From Haloarcula argentinensis DSM 12282 (GTDB lineage: Archaea > Halobacteriota > Halobacteria > Halobacteriales > Haloarculaceae), in NCBI GenBank assembly GCA_000336895.1, contig AOLX01000014.1:423255-487254 (forward strand): 64,000 nucleotides of DNA. Reading direction: 5' to 3'. The notes beneath the pieces are model-generated. The model worked only from the letters and a program-made list of their open reading frames with translations, searched no databases and was not told the origin of the DNA. Positions 53,943 through 63,141 of the stretch are shown piece after piece (position 1 is the stretch's first letter; every line of letters begins with the position of its first letter). The position numbers were made by a program, and so were the translations under genes.

Positions 53943-55133
53943 ATGGGTGCGCTTGACGACTTACGTGTGCTCGACCTGACACAGGTCCTCGCCGGACCGT
54001 ACTGTACGATGTTGCTCGCAGACATGGGCGCGGACGTGGTAAAGGTCGAACGCCCCGGCGGCGACCTCATCAGGTCGAACCCGCCGTTCGTGAGCGACGG
54101 CGACGAAGAAGCCTACGGCGGGTACTTCCAGAGCGTCAACCGTGGGAAACGCTCGCTTGAACTCGACCTCGGGGACGCCGATGACCGCGAGGCGTTCCTT
54201 TCGCTCGTCGAGCGCGCAGACGTGGTGGTCGAGAACTTCAAAGCCGGCACGATGGAGAAGTTCGACTGCGGCTACGAGACGCTACGAGAGTACAACCCGG
54301 ACCTCATCTACTCTTCCATCCGGGGCTTTGGCGACCCGCGAACGGGCGAAACCCATCGACAGGGCCAGCCGTCGTTCGACCTTATCGCGCAGGCGTTGGG
54401 TGGCGTCATGGAAATCACGGGGCAGTCGGACGGCCCGCCGACGAAGGTCGGCCCTGGCGTCGGCGACCTCTTCACTGCCGTACTGAACGCTGTCGGCATC
54501 CTCGCGGCCGTGCACCACCGCGAGCGCACTGGGGAGGGGCAGTACGTCGATACGGCGATGTACGACTCGATGGTGTCGCTGTGTGAGCGAACAGTGTACC
54601 AGTACTCCTGTGATGGCGAGTCACCGACGCGGCAGGGGAACTCGCATCCGACGCTGTTCCCGTACGACTCCTTCGAGGCCGCCGACGGCCACGTCGTCAT
54701 CGCGGCGTTCGCCGACGGCCACTGGGAGGCGCTGTGTGAGGCGATGGAGCGCCCGGATCTCGCCGCGGACTATCCAGACGCCGGCAGCCGGATCGCGAAC
54801 CGGGAGTCCCTGCGCCGCGAGATTGCCGACTGGACCGCCACCATCGATTCGGAAACGCTCCTTGACCTGCTCGAAGGGCGCGTGCCGGCTGCGCCGGTCC
54901 AGAACACCGCTGATATCTTCGACGACCCGCACATCCACGACCGGGAGATGCTCACCGATGTCGACCAGCCCGGTGCCGACGAGCAGATAACCATCGCCGG
55001 CAGTCCGATAAAGATGACCGAGACGATGCCCTCGCCCGGTGGTCGCGCGCCGCTACTAGACGAGCACAGGACGGAACTGCTTGATGAAGTCGGGGTTGAA
55101 ACGGACACTAATCGCGTCGAAAGCGACGACTAA
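53943..55133 (+). CDS. Succinyl-CoA:mesaconate CoA-transferase (family III)
   Basis: 396 residues. The family III features are VLDLTQVLAGPYCTMLLADMGADV-type opening (seen in shorter pieces), KVERPGGDLIR and GFGDPRTGE (near the catalytic Asp region). It would activate mesaconate with succinyl-CoA, the step between mal and mch. It is divergent from the glmS operon, sharing the control region. The family has many substrates; the assignment comes from context. ATG at 53943 agrees with the TATA spacing. Confidence 0.87.
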   Translation: MGALDDLRVLDLTQVLAGPYCTMLLADMGADVVKVERPGGDLIRSNPPFVSDGDEEAYGGYFQSVNRGKRSLELDLGDADDREAFLSLVERADVVVENFKAGTMEKFDCGYETLREYNPDLIYSSIRGFGDPRTGETHRQGQPSFDLIAQALGGVMEITGQSDGPPTKVGPGVGDLFTAVLNAVGILAAVHHRERTGEGQYVDTAMYDSMVSLCERTVYQYSCDGESPTRQGNSHPTLFPYDSFEAADGHVVIAAFADGHWEALCEAMERPDLAADYPDAGSRIANRESLRREIADWTATIDSETLLDLLEGRVPAAPVQNTADIFDDPHIHDREMLTDVDQPGADEQITIAGSPIKMTETMPSPGGRAPLLDEHRTELLDEVGVETDTNRVESDD

Positions 55134-55203
55134 TCGGCAACTGCCGGCAATTTTCACCACATCAGGGCAGGACCATTATCTATCATGAGCCGTAGAATAG
55201 GCT

Positions 55204-55644
55204 ATGGTCGAAGTTCCAGATGCACTCAGTACATTGTTCAGTGCGCGAGTAGAGACTGACGGGGACCGATATATTGTCGAGATTCCGAAAAGCGAAGTGT
55301 CCCACGGAGCGATTTCGCCGGGCGAGACCTACCGCGTTGGCCTGCTATCGCAGGTCGATGCCGACTCGTCGGCGACAGCCCAGCCGCAGACGCCTACACA
55401 GGAGACCAATCCGGCACGAGCCGACACCGGTGTCCCGCAACCGCCGGTCGACGAGGGCGAAATCCGAAACGTGACCATCGAATCGCTCGGCGACCAGGGC
55501 GACGGCATCGCCAAGGTTGAACGCGGATACGTCGTCATCGTCCCCGACGGCGAACCGGGCGACTCGCCGACCGTCGAGATCGAGACCGTACAGGAAAACG
55601 TCGCGTTTGCGAGCGTCGTCGACAACGACGGCCACACTGTATAG
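55204..55644 (+). CDS. TRAM-domain protein
   Basis: 146 residues. A beta-rich N-terminal half precedes a TRAM domain (about 85-146) with EIRNVTIESLGDQGDGIAKVERGYVVIVP. TRAM domains bind RNA and occur as small haloarchaeal proteins that may act as RNA chaperones. A Pro/Gln/Thr-rich linker at about 58-82 separates the halves. Confidence 0.85.
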   Translation: MVEVPDALSTLFSARVETDGDRYIVEIPKSEVSHGAISPGETYRVGLLSQVDADSSATAQPQTPTQETNPARADTGVPQPPVDEGEIRNVTIESLGDQGDGIAKVERGYVVIVPDGEPGDSPTVEIETVQENVAFASVVDNDGHTV

Positions 55645-55810
55645 CGGTATCGTCGCGTCTTCAGTGGCCCAGTGACCGCCGGGCTGGAAGCCTACTGGGC
55701 AGGAACAAACGGCCACAGCAGGGCCGTGAAACCGACAGACCCCTACTTGAATGGAATCTGTCGGACGTTGTAGAGGTCGAAGAACGACTAGTAATCACAG
55801 CATCACAAAC

Positions 55811-55838
55811 GTTTATATGATTTAAATCCGGTATTTAA
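55811..55838 (+). promoter_or_regulatory. Stacked TATA-like elements before tbp
   Basis: Three candidate boxes lie before the ATG at 55847: GTTTATATG (55811), TTTAAAT (55821) and TTTAAAA (55833). The middle ones fit the usual 27-base spacing best. Multiple boxes would suit autoregulation by TBP, but that is inference. Confidence 0.5.
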
Positions 55839-55846
55839 AACACTAT

Positions 55847-56407
55847 ATGGTCGACCCAAAAGAGAGCATTGACATCGAAAATGTCGTTGCTTCGACCGGT
55901 ATCGGACAAGAACTCGACCTTGAGAGCGTCGCGATGGACCTCGAGGGTGCCGACTACGACCCGGAGCAGTTCCCGGGCCTCGTCTATCGGACACAGGACC
56001 CCAAATCTGCCGCGCTCATCTTCCGGTCGGGCAAGATCGTCTGCACGGGTGCGAAGTCGACGGACGACGTCCACCAGAGTCTGCGTATCGTCTTCGACAA
56101 GCTCCGTGATCTGAACATTCAGGTCGACGACGACCCCGAAATCGTCGTCCAGAACATCGTCAGCTCCGCGGACCTCGGGAGTTCGCTCAACCTCAACGCC
56201 ATCGCCATCGGCCTCGGGCTCGAGAATATCGAGTACGAGCCCGAGCAGTTCCCGGGCCTCGTCTACCGACTTGACGAACCCGATGTGGTCGCGCTGCTGT
56301 TCGGTTCGGGGAAGCTCGTCGTCACCGGTGGCAAGCGCAAAGAGGACGCCGAAGAAGCCGTCGACACCATTGTCGAACGCCTGAGCGACCTCGGCCTGCT
56401 GGACTAG
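55847..56407 (+). CDS. tbp: TATA-box binding protein
   Basis: 186 residues, two TBP direct repeats. Repeat 1 has YDPEQFPGLVYRTQDPKSA and IVCTGAKSTDD; repeat 2 has YEPEQFPGLVYRLDEPD and LVVTGGKRKED. The N-terminal IENVVASTGIGQELDLE is typical. It recruits RNA polymerase with TFB at archaeal promoters. Haloarchaea often have several tbp copies; I cannot tell which one this is. Confidence 0.97.
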   Translation: MVDPKESIDIENVVASTGIGQELDLESVAMDLEGADYDPEQFPGLVYRTQDPKSAALIFRSGKIVCTGAKSTDDVHQSLRIVFDKLRDLNIQVDDDPEIVVQNIVSSADLGSSLNLNAIAIGLGLENIEYEPEQFPGLVYRLDEPDVVALLFGSGKLVVTGGKRKEDAEEAVDTIVERLSDLGLLD

Positions 56408-56420
56408 CGGCTCGGTGCCA

Positions 56421-56454
56421 GTGACTGGGCGGCAGCCAGTCACAGCCCGTTTTT
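56421..56454 (+). terminator. Intrinsic-type terminator after tbp
   Basis: An 8-bp stem (56421-56428 with 56436-56443), 7-base loop, then a five-T run starting at 56450. Placed 14 bases after the tbp stop. Confidence 0.55.
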
Positions 56455-56547
56455 CGGTTCACTGCGGTCCCGACGCGACTCGCACAGAGCGACTGCGACG
56501 GACGGGAACCCCGCGGTTCAAATACCGGGACGACTAACCCCGTTCCG

Positions 56548-58995
56548 ATGGGAGACCCCGCCTCGACGGGCACGGAGTCCTGGCGCACGTATTTCGGCTT
56601 CGACGAGCCCTACGAGAATCAGGCCGACGCCGTCGAACGAGCCATTGAGGCGGGCAAGGCACGCGGCTTTCTCGCGATGGAAGGCCCATGCGGGACGGGC
56701 AAGACGATGGCCGCGCTCACCGCCGGCGCGACCCTGGTCCGCGATACGGACCTGTACGAGCGGATGGTCGTCGTCACGCCGGTCAAACAGCAACTCCAGC
56801 AGTTCGTCGACGACCTGCGAGCGCTCAATGCCGGTATCGAGGAGCCGTTCGCCGGCATCTCGCTCGTCGGGAAGCGCGATCTCTGTCCGTACGGTCGCGA
56901 GGGGCAGTTCCCGGACGACGTGGGGACACACGACCGCTGTGAGGACCTCAGAGAGGCGACGGCACGATTGGTCGAAGACGACGGGCACTCGGATGGCGCG
57001 GCCGTCGCAGACGCCGCAATCGCCGGTGAGGCCGACGACGACCAGTGGTGGGACCCGCGGAAGGGACAGGACCTCGCTGCGGCCGCACGCCCCGACGCAA
57101 CCGACCAATCGACCCTTGGCGACGACACACTTCAGACGGCCGGCGCGGCCTCGCCGTACCGGCAGGCCCAGCCAACGGCTCCGGAGTCGATGGCAGAGGG
57201 ATCAGACCCGCCGCTGTACTGTCCGTTCGAGGCGGACTGGTACGCTCGCAACAAAGGCTCGCCCGTCGACTTCTCGGCCGGGGCGGAGCACGTGGTGACG
57301 ATGGACGACTACCTCCCGGCGGCGACGGAACGCGGGACCTGTCCCCACCGGGTGATGAGCGTGATGTTGAACGAGGCCGACGTCATCGTCGGGAACTACA
57401 ACCACCTATTCGATCCGGGCTCTCGTCCGCTGCTGGCGGACGTGCTCGACAACCAGACGCTCGTCATCGTCGACGAGGCGCATCGCCTCGAGGAGCGCGT
57501 CCGGGACCTCCTGTCGGACCGCCTCGGCCGCCAGAGCCTCGTGCAGGCGCGCAACGACTGCACGACGCTCATCCAGCGCGCCCAGCAGAGCGCCGACCAC
57601 AAGGCGCAGGTCCGTGAGGTGCTGTCCGCTCGGGAGGTTCCGCTGGACGCTGTCGACCAAGCCCGGAAGTTCTATGACGACCTCGTCCGGTGGCTCGACA
57701 ACCGCGTCGAGTCCTTCCTTGACGCCGAACACGAGGGCTGGCGCGCGGACCCGTCGGTGCTACCGGAACACGGTAGGGAGATTCCGCTTCGGGACCCCGA
57801 CACGGTCGAGCAGGACGAACTGACCGAGTGGGCCGAGCAGAAGGGCTACGACGGGTCACTCTGGCGCTCGCTGTCGAAGGTCGGGGCCGCCGTCGAGGAC
57901 GCGATCGACCAGCTCGGCCTGACCCGCCAGCCGGTGTGTGCTGCCGTCGGCGTGCTGGCCGGCCAGTGGTGGGAGCGCGACCACGCGACGTTCCTCCGGG
58001 AGATCGAACTGGAACACTCGCCGAACCACGGCCAGACCCTCGAAGCCGATTACCAGGCCGTCTACACGCCGGGCCTGCTGTGTTACAACTGTATGCCCGC
58101 GACGGCCCTGCGGAACGTCTTCGACGACCTCGGTGGCGGTGTCCTGATGAGCGCGACGCTGGAGCCGCTAGACGTGTTCACCCGCGTGTCGGGACTGGAC
58201 TCGATGGCCGAGACGGGCTCGACGGCCCCCGACGAACAATCCGGCGATGGAAGACCAGTCCGGTCGACGACCTACGACCTACCGTTCCCGCCCGAGAACC
58301 GGGCGTCGTACCTCGTCGACGCGACGCCGTTTACTGCGCGCAACCGGGGCGACCCCGAAATGATGCGCCCGCTCGGTGACAACTGGAATCCGACGCGAGA
58401 CGAGTACGCACAGGCGCTGCGCGCGCTGGCTCGTTCGCCCGGAAATGTGATGGTGGCGATGCCGAACTACCGGGAGGCGCGCTGGGCCGGCGCGTATCTG
58501 CAGGAGGCCGTCGAGAAGCCGGTCCTCGTGGACGAATCATCGAGCAACGAGGAGACCGAACGGCTGAAACGCGAGTTCTTCAGTGGCGACGGGAAAGTCA
58601 TGGTCACGTCGACGCGCGGGACGCTGACCGAGGGCGTCGACTACGACGGCGAGAAGCTATCGACCTGCGCGGTCGTGGGCATTCCGCTGGTGAACATCGG
58701 GTCGCCGCGCGTCCGGGGCGTCCAGCGAGCATACGGCGACGCCTTCGGCGAGGACAACGCCTTCGAGTATGCCCTGACAGTCCCGGCTGTGCGGCGCGCG
58801 CGCCAGGCCATCGGCCGCGTCATCCGCGGCGTTGACGAGGTCGGCGTGCGGGCGCTAGTCGGCCGCCGGTACACACCAGATGCGCGGCATTCGGTGTATC
58901 CGTACCTGCCCGCCGGCGAGCGCGAGGAATTCACCCGGATGACGCCCGATTTCCTCGCGAGCCAACTGGATTCGTTCTGGGCCGACCACCAGTAG
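56548..58995 (+). CDS. Rad3/XPD-type DNA helicase
   Basis: 815 residues, a superfamily 2 iron-sulfur helicase. Walker A is GPCGTGKT (46-53), DEAH is near residue 309, and the C-terminal motor has TSTRGTLTEGVDYDG and RQAIGRVIRG. Candidate Fe-S cysteines are Cys113, Cys131, Cys225 and Cys265. Residues 131-225 hold a long acidic low-complexity stretch, so the cluster domain is much longer than in standard XPD. Likely DNA repair; specific role unknown. A weak TATA (TTCAAATACC) lies upstream. Confidence 0.9.
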   Translation: MGDPASTGTESWRTYFGFDEPYENQADAVERAIEAGKARGFLAMEGPCGTGKTMAALTAGATLVRDTDLYERMVVVTPVKQQLQQFVDDLRALNAGIEEPFAGISLVGKRDLCPYGREGQFPDDVGTHDRCEDLREATARLVEDDGHSDGAAVADAAIAGEADDDQWWDPRKGQDLAAAARPDATDQSTLGDDTLQTAGAASPYRQAQPTAPESMAEGSDPPLYCPFEADWYARNKGSPVDFSAGAEHVVTMDDYLPAATERGTCPHRVMSVMLNEADVIVGNYNHLFDPGSRPLLADVLDNQTLVIVDEAHRLEERVRDLLSDRLGRQSLVQARNDCTTLIQRAQQSADHKAQVREVLSAREVPLDAVDQARKFYDDLVRWLDNRVESFLDAEHEGWRADPSVLPEHGREIPLRDPDTVEQDELTEWAEQKGYDGSLWRSLSKVGAAVEDAIDQLGLTRQPVCAAVGVLAGQWWERDHATFLREIELEHSPNHGQTLEADYQAVYTPGLLCYNCMPATALRNVFDDLGGGVLMSATLEPLDVFTRVSGLDSMAETGSTAPDEQSGDGRPVRSTTYDLPFPPENRASYLVDATPFTARNRGDPEMMRPLGDNWNPTRDEYAQALRALARSPGNVMVAMPNYREARWAGAYLQEAVEKPVLVDESSSNEETERLKREFFSGDGKVMVTSTRGTLTEGVDYDGEKLSTCAVVGIPLVNIGSPRVRGVQRAYGDAFGEDNAFEYALTVPAVRRARQAIGRVIRGVDEVGVRALVGRRYTPDARHSVYPYLPAGEREEFTRMTPDFLASQLDSFWADHQ

Positions 58996-59038
58996 CGCCG
59001 CCCGGTGATTAACCGGAAGATTTCGTCGCCAGCGGAAG

Positions 59039-59048
59039 GCATTTACAT
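59039..59048 (+). promoter_or_regulatory. Possible TATA element of the zinc-ribbon microprotein
   Basis: GCATTTACATC is centred about 27 bases before the ATG at 59071. Confidence 0.45.
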
Positions 59049-59070
59049 CGTGGAACGAGTGTACCTATAG

Positions 59071-59232
59071 ATGCCCGAGTGTCAGAACTGCGGTGAATTC
59101 GTAACCGAGCAGTACGTACGGGTTTTTACACCAGAAGCCGTCGAAGGTCATGGCCCCCGGGTCTGTCCAAACTGCGAGGACAAACTCCGGGACGGCGCGG
59201 ACGTCCGTGAAGCGCGGTCTTCGAGACAGTAG
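59071..59232 (+). CDS. 53-residue zinc-ribbon microprotein (DUF7563-like)
   Basis: 53 residues from an ATG at 59071. Cysteine pairs are CQNC (4/7) and CPNC (32/35), a zinc ribbon. The middle part, EQYVRVFTPE, is a beta-rich insertion typical of the family I recall as DUF7563. It is on the same strand as and 51 bases before the ArsA/Get3 gene. Function unknown. Confidence 0.75.
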   Translation: MPECQNCGEFVTEQYVRVFTPEAVEGHGPRVCPNCEDKLRDGADVREARSSRQ

Positions 59233-59283
59233 GACACCTCTTTTTCGGGAAGTACTCAAGGCCAGACGAGCGTAGCTTCTGGC

Positions 59284-60372
59284 ATGAGCGAACTCGACGT
59301 CGAGGCAGTCGACGACATCGATGCACCCGCAGGAATCGACGCAGCGGAGTACGTCCTCTACGGCGGGAAAGGCGGGGTCGGCAAAACGACGTGTGCGGCG
59401 GCCACCGCGCTGGCCTCTGCGCGCGATGACACGGCGACGCTCGTCGTCTCCACGGACCCTGCCCACTCGCTGTCGGACACACTGGAAGCGGACATCCCAG
59501 CAACGCCGACGCGCATCCGCGAGGATATCCCGCTGTACGCCGCAGAGATCGATCCGGAGGCCGCCGTCGGCGAGGGGCCCCTCGGTGTCGAGGAAGACGC
59601 ACTGGGCGGTGTGGGCGAACTCCTCGGCGGCGATGGGATGTTCGGTGGTGGCGCGGGCGGCGCAGCAGGCGCAGGCCAGACCGAGGACCCCATCGGCGGC
59701 GAGGAGGGACTCCTTGGCGGGTCGATGCCCGGAGCTGACGAGGCCGCGGCGCTCCGGCTCCTGCTGGATTACGTCGACGACGACCGCTTCGACCGCGTCG
59801 TCATCGACACCGCACCAACCGGCCACACCCTCCGTCTGCTGGAACTCCCCGAGACGATGGATTCGATGGTCGGGAAGATTCTCCAGCTTCGCGAGCGGTT
59901 TTCGGGGATGATGGACAACCTCACGGGAATGTTCGGCGATGATCAGGATGTCGACGCCGAGGCTGGTATCGAGGACTTACAGGAGCTGTCGGACCGGATC
60001 GAGCACCTGCGGTCGATTCTGCAGGACCCACGGAAGACGGACTTTCGCATCGTGATGGTGCCCGAGGAACTGTCCGTTGTCGAATCCGAGCGATTGCTCG
60101 CACAACTCGGCGAGTTCAACATCCCCGTCAGTACCGTCGTCGTCAATCGCGTGATGCAGAACCCGAGCGAGGTGCTCGGCGAAGACGTGGACATCGCCGG
60201 CCCGAACCACGCCGACTGTGAATTCTGTGCGCGACGCTGGCAAGTCCAGCAGGACGCCCTGGCCCGGTCACAGGACATGTTCCGCGGCCACGACGTCCGC
60301 CGCGTGCCGCTGTTCGCCGAGGAAGTGCGTGGCGAACGGTTGCTGTCAGTTGTGGCAGCCTGTCTGGACTGA
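59284..60372 (+). CDS. ArsA/Get3-like ATPase
   Basis: 362 residues. The P-loop is GGKGGVGKTT (27-36), with STDPAHSLSD and DTAPTGHTLRLL as switch regions. Cys312-x2-Cys315 is the zinc/dimer pair of Get3-type proteins. A Gly/Ala-rich stretch at about 100-145 is an unusual insertion. It could target tail-anchored proteins to the membrane (Get3) or pump oxyanions (ArsA); the CxxC favours Get3. Confidence 0.87.
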   Translation: MSELDVEAVDDIDAPAGIDAAEYVLYGGKGGVGKTTCAAATALASARDDTATLVVSTDPAHSLSDTLEADIPATPTRIREDIPLYAAEIDPEAAVGEGPLGVEEDALGGVGELLGGDGMFGGGAGGAAGAGQTEDPIGGEEGLLGGSMPGADEAAALRLLLDYVDDDRFDRVVIDTAPTGHTLRLLELPETMDSMVGKILQLRERFSGMMDNLTGMFGDDQDVDAEAGIEDLQELSDRIEHLRSILQDPRKTDFRIVMVPEELSVVESERLLAQLGEFNIPVSTVVVNRVMQNPSEVLGEDVDIAGPNHADCEFCARRWQVQQDALARSQDMFRGHDVRRVPLFAEEVRGERLLSVVAACLD

Positions 60373-60390
60373 ACTGGGCGAAGGCGGCGG

Positions 60391-61215
60391 TTAGCTCGTC
60401 AACTTTCGGATGACGCCGAACGCTGCATCGCGCCACCGCGCCGGCAGGTAGTCGAGCATGAGAAGTAGCTGTGCGCCCTGTCCGACGGGATACCGTGGTT
60501 CGGGGTCGCTGGCGTTGGCAGCGTCACGGATAGTCAGCGCAACCGTTCCGGGTGTGACAGAGAGCGCGTCCTGAATCCCGACGAGATTCGAATCTTCGTG
60601 GGCCTGATACAGCCAGTCGTACGCGCCGGACGTATCCAGGTCGTCGAGTTCTTCGTCGGCGCGGTCGTCGAAGTTAGTCTCAACCGGCCCGGGTTCGACA
60701 AGTACCACGTCGATGCCGAACCCTTCGACCTCCATCCGGAGCGCGTCGCTGAGCCCCTCAAGGGCGAACTTCGAGGCGGCGTAGCCACCCTGGTTCGGGA
60801 ACGCGATACGGCCCGCGACGCTGGAGACGTTGACGATGGTCCCGTTCTCCCGGGCACGCATGTGCGGGAGCGCCTCGCGGATGAGTCGGTGCGGGCCGTA
60901 GAGGTTCACGTCGAACTGCTCGTGTAACGCCGCCGTCGATACGTCCTCGACCGCACCAAACTGTGCGTAGCCGGCGTTGTTCACGAGACAATCGAGCCGC
61001 CCCTCGGACTCAATGAGCGCCTCGACAACACGCTCGCATTCGCGCGGGTTCGTCACATCGAGTTCGGCGGTTTCACAGCCCGCCTCTTCGAGGTCTTCGA
61101 TGTCCGATTCCTCGCGGGCGGTCGCCCAGACAGTCCAGTCGTCGGCCAGGAACGCCTCGGCACTCGCCCGTCCGATACCCGAGGACGCACCCGTAATCAG
61201 CACCGTCTTCGCCAT
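60391..61215 (-). CDS. Short-chain dehydrogenase/reductase
   Basis: 274 residues from an ATG at 61215. The cofactor motif is TGASSGIGRA (about 7-16), with NNAGYAQFGA, and the catalytic YAASK plus a Ser before it. It is an SDR of the classical type with unknown substrate. A TATA-like AGTATAAC lies upstream at about 61245-61252. Convergent with the ArsA-like gene. Confidence 0.9.
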   Translation of the reverse strand: MAKTVLITGASSGIGRASAEAFLADDWTVWATAREESDIEDLEEAGCETAELDVTNPRECERVVEALIESEGRLDCLVNNAGYAQFGAVEDVSTAALHEQFDVNLYGPHRLIREALPHMRARENGTIVNVSSVAGRIAFPNQGGYAASKFALEGLSDALRMEVEGFGIDVVLVEPGPVETNFDDRADEELDDLDTSGAYDWLYQAHEDSNLVGIQDALSVTPGTVALTIRDAANASDPEPRYPVGQGAQLLLMLDYLPARWRDAAFGVIRKLTS

Positions 61216-61270
61216 GTGTTGGCCGGGAGAACACACCCCGGGAAGTTATACTGTCGGTTATCCGAACGAG

Positions 61271-62083
61271 CTACTCGACGGTCGCCTTCGCCTCGTCGGC
61301 GTAGCTGTCGGCCAGCCGGGTCGGCTCGGGGAGCTTGTAGCCGTCTGCAGTGGCTTCGACGATATCCGCCGCGGAGCTTGCGCTGACGCGATGGCCGGGG
61401 CTGACGATAAGCGGATTGACATACCGATTCGGTGAGTCGTACTGGCGTGTCTGGACCGCGTGGCCGATGATGGTCCCGCCGGGGCAGGTCTCGACGCTGT
61501 CGTCGGCTGCAATCGGAATCCGCGTTCCCTCCGGGTACGTCTCGTCGAGCGACTGTTCCGGCGTGCCACAGAGGAGGTTCTTGGCCACGCCGACGGCCGG
61601 CACGTCCAGCGTGACGCCGATGTGTGTGGCCAGCCCGGCTTCCCGGAAGTGGATGCGGCCGCTGCCGTCGACGAGTACCACGTCGGGGTCGGTCTCCAAC
61701 TCCGCAAACGCGGCCAGGATTGCGCCGCCTTCGCGGAACGACAACAGGCCGGGAATGTACGGAATCTCGGTGCGTTCGACGGCGCTGACCCGCTCGATGA
61801 CCTCGCCGTTCCGTAGCACGACAATCGCCGAGACGGCCTTGTCGTCGACGAACGCCTGGTCGACGCCGGCGACGAGCGGCGCGTCCGTCGTATCGTCGCC
61901 AGCACCCAGCGTGGTCTGGTCGCTGTCCGGCGCGTCTCCGGCGGGCGCGATTGTCTCGGGTGAAAAGTCCAGGTCGTCTTCGAACCGCGCAGCCTGGGCG
62001 ATGTCGCGTTGCAACTCCTCCATCTCAGCCTGCGAGAGCGACGGGTCTGGGACGAACTCGGGGCGAGCCGGGTGCATCGTCAT
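61271..62083 (-). CDS. nfi: Endonuclease V
   Basis: 270 residues. It cuts DNA near deaminated bases such as inosine. Conserved parts are VAGVDQAFVD (metal Asp), PYIPGLLSFREGG, VLVDGSGRIH (Asp) and the AKNLLCG lysine region. A start at 62083 overlaps the TGA of the upstream rhomboid (ATGA), so the two genes are probably coupled. The N-terminal 60 residues are acidic and may be a haloarchaeal extension. Confidence 0.9.
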   Translation of the reverse strand: MTMHPARPEFVPDPSLSQAEMEELQRDIAQAARFEDDLDFSPETIAPAGDAPDSDQTTLGAGDDTTDAPLVAGVDQAFVDDKAVSAIVVLRNGEVIERVSAVERTEIPYIPGLLSFREGGAILAAFAELETDPDVVLVDGSGRIHFREAGLATHIGVTLDVPAVGVAKNLLCGTPEQSLDETYPEGTRIPIAADDSVETCPGGTIIGHAVQTRQYDSPNRYVNPLIVSPGHRVSASSAADIVEATADGYKLPEPTRLADSYADEAKATVE

Positions 62084-63012
62084 GGACGACGCCGGCCCGG
62101 ACCGCCCGGTCCACCGGGGCCGCCTGGGCCGCCGCCACCGCCGAACTGTATCTGGCCGGGCATCCGGGTCTGGCCCTTGATTCTCTGGCCGTACCAGAGT
62201 CCGATGATGAGGCCGATAAGATGGGCGAGATGCGCGATGTTTCCGCCGAGCAGGCCGGCCCCCATCGGATTGAGCGACCCGAAGATGCTCAACAGGAAGT
62301 AGAAGCCAGTGATTGCCCAAATTGGGACAGGAATCAGGAAGTACAGGTAGACGCGGAGGTCCGGTTTCAGGACCGTCAGGAACGCCATGATCGCCAGCGC
62401 CGCGCCGCTGGCTCCGAGGACACCGGCGGACGTTCCCTGAACTGCCTGTATTGCGATCTGTCCGAGGCCCGCCAGTGCGCCGGAGACGAGGAAGAAGATC
62501 GCGAACTTCTTCGATCCGATCTGCTGCTCGACGATCCGGCCGAAGAAGTAGATGATAATCCCGTTCCCGAAGATGTGATAGAACCCGCTGGGGTCATGTG
62601 AGAACACCGACGTGACCCATGTCCAGACGTATTCGGGGTGGCTCGGGCGGAGGACAAACAGCGTGTTGAACGCCTCTGGTCCGAGGGAAAGGCGGACGAT
62701 GTTTTCGAGGATAAAGAAGATACCCATAATGGCCAGGAACAGGTACGTGACGTTCCCCCGAAAGTACGCCAGCGGCCCGCCCGGCCCGGTGTTGATACCG
62801 AGCCGGTCGGTGACGCCGCCCCCGGAGGCCTGGCCACTGTTTACACTCTCGTCGAACCCGCTGTCGAACACGCCACCCGGATCGCTCCAGTTATCGAGTC
62901 CGGGGCAATCGTGGGCCTCGGGCAGTCTGTGTTCCGCGCAGTAGGTCCCGCCGCAGTGCCCACACTGGTACGGCATGTTCTCCTGCTTTCCACAGGCATC
63001 GCACTCCGACAT
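62080..63012 (-). CDS. Rhomboid protease with an N-terminal AN1-type zinc finger
   Basis: 310 residues. An AN1-type finger uses Cys4, Cys7, Cys17, Cys20, Cys25, His28, His34 and Cys36. Six membrane helices follow, with the rhomboid catalytic Ser in GASGAALAI and the His in GGNIAHLAHL. The tail is rich in Gly and Pro. It cleaves membrane proteins inside the bilayer; the substrate is unknown. Its stop overlaps the endonuclease V start. Confidence 0.9.
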   Translation of the reverse strand: MSECDACGKQENMPYQCGHCGGTYCAEHRLPEAHDCPGLDNWSDPGGVFDSGFDESVNSGQASGGGVTDRLGINTGPGGPLAYFRGNVTYLFLAIMGIFFILENIVRLSLGPEAFNTLFVLRPSHPEYVWTWVTSVFSHDPSGFYHIFGNGIIIYFFGRIVEQQIGSKKFAIFFLVSGALAGLGQIAIQAVQGTSAGVLGASGAALAIMAFLTVLKPDLRVYLYFLIPVPIWAITGFYFLLSIFGSLNPMGAGLLGGNIAHLAHLIGLIIGLWYGQRIKGQTRMPGQIQFGGGGGPGGPGGPGGPGRRRP

Positions 63013-63141
63013 TGTACTACGATATGAGTGGACGGTGGAAAGGGATTGTGCTTACAGTGGGACAGCCACTGGCAGACCGCTACGATACTGCGATGTCTGC
63101 GCTAGTAGAATCAAAAGGCGGCACAGCAGCTAAACAGCGAC

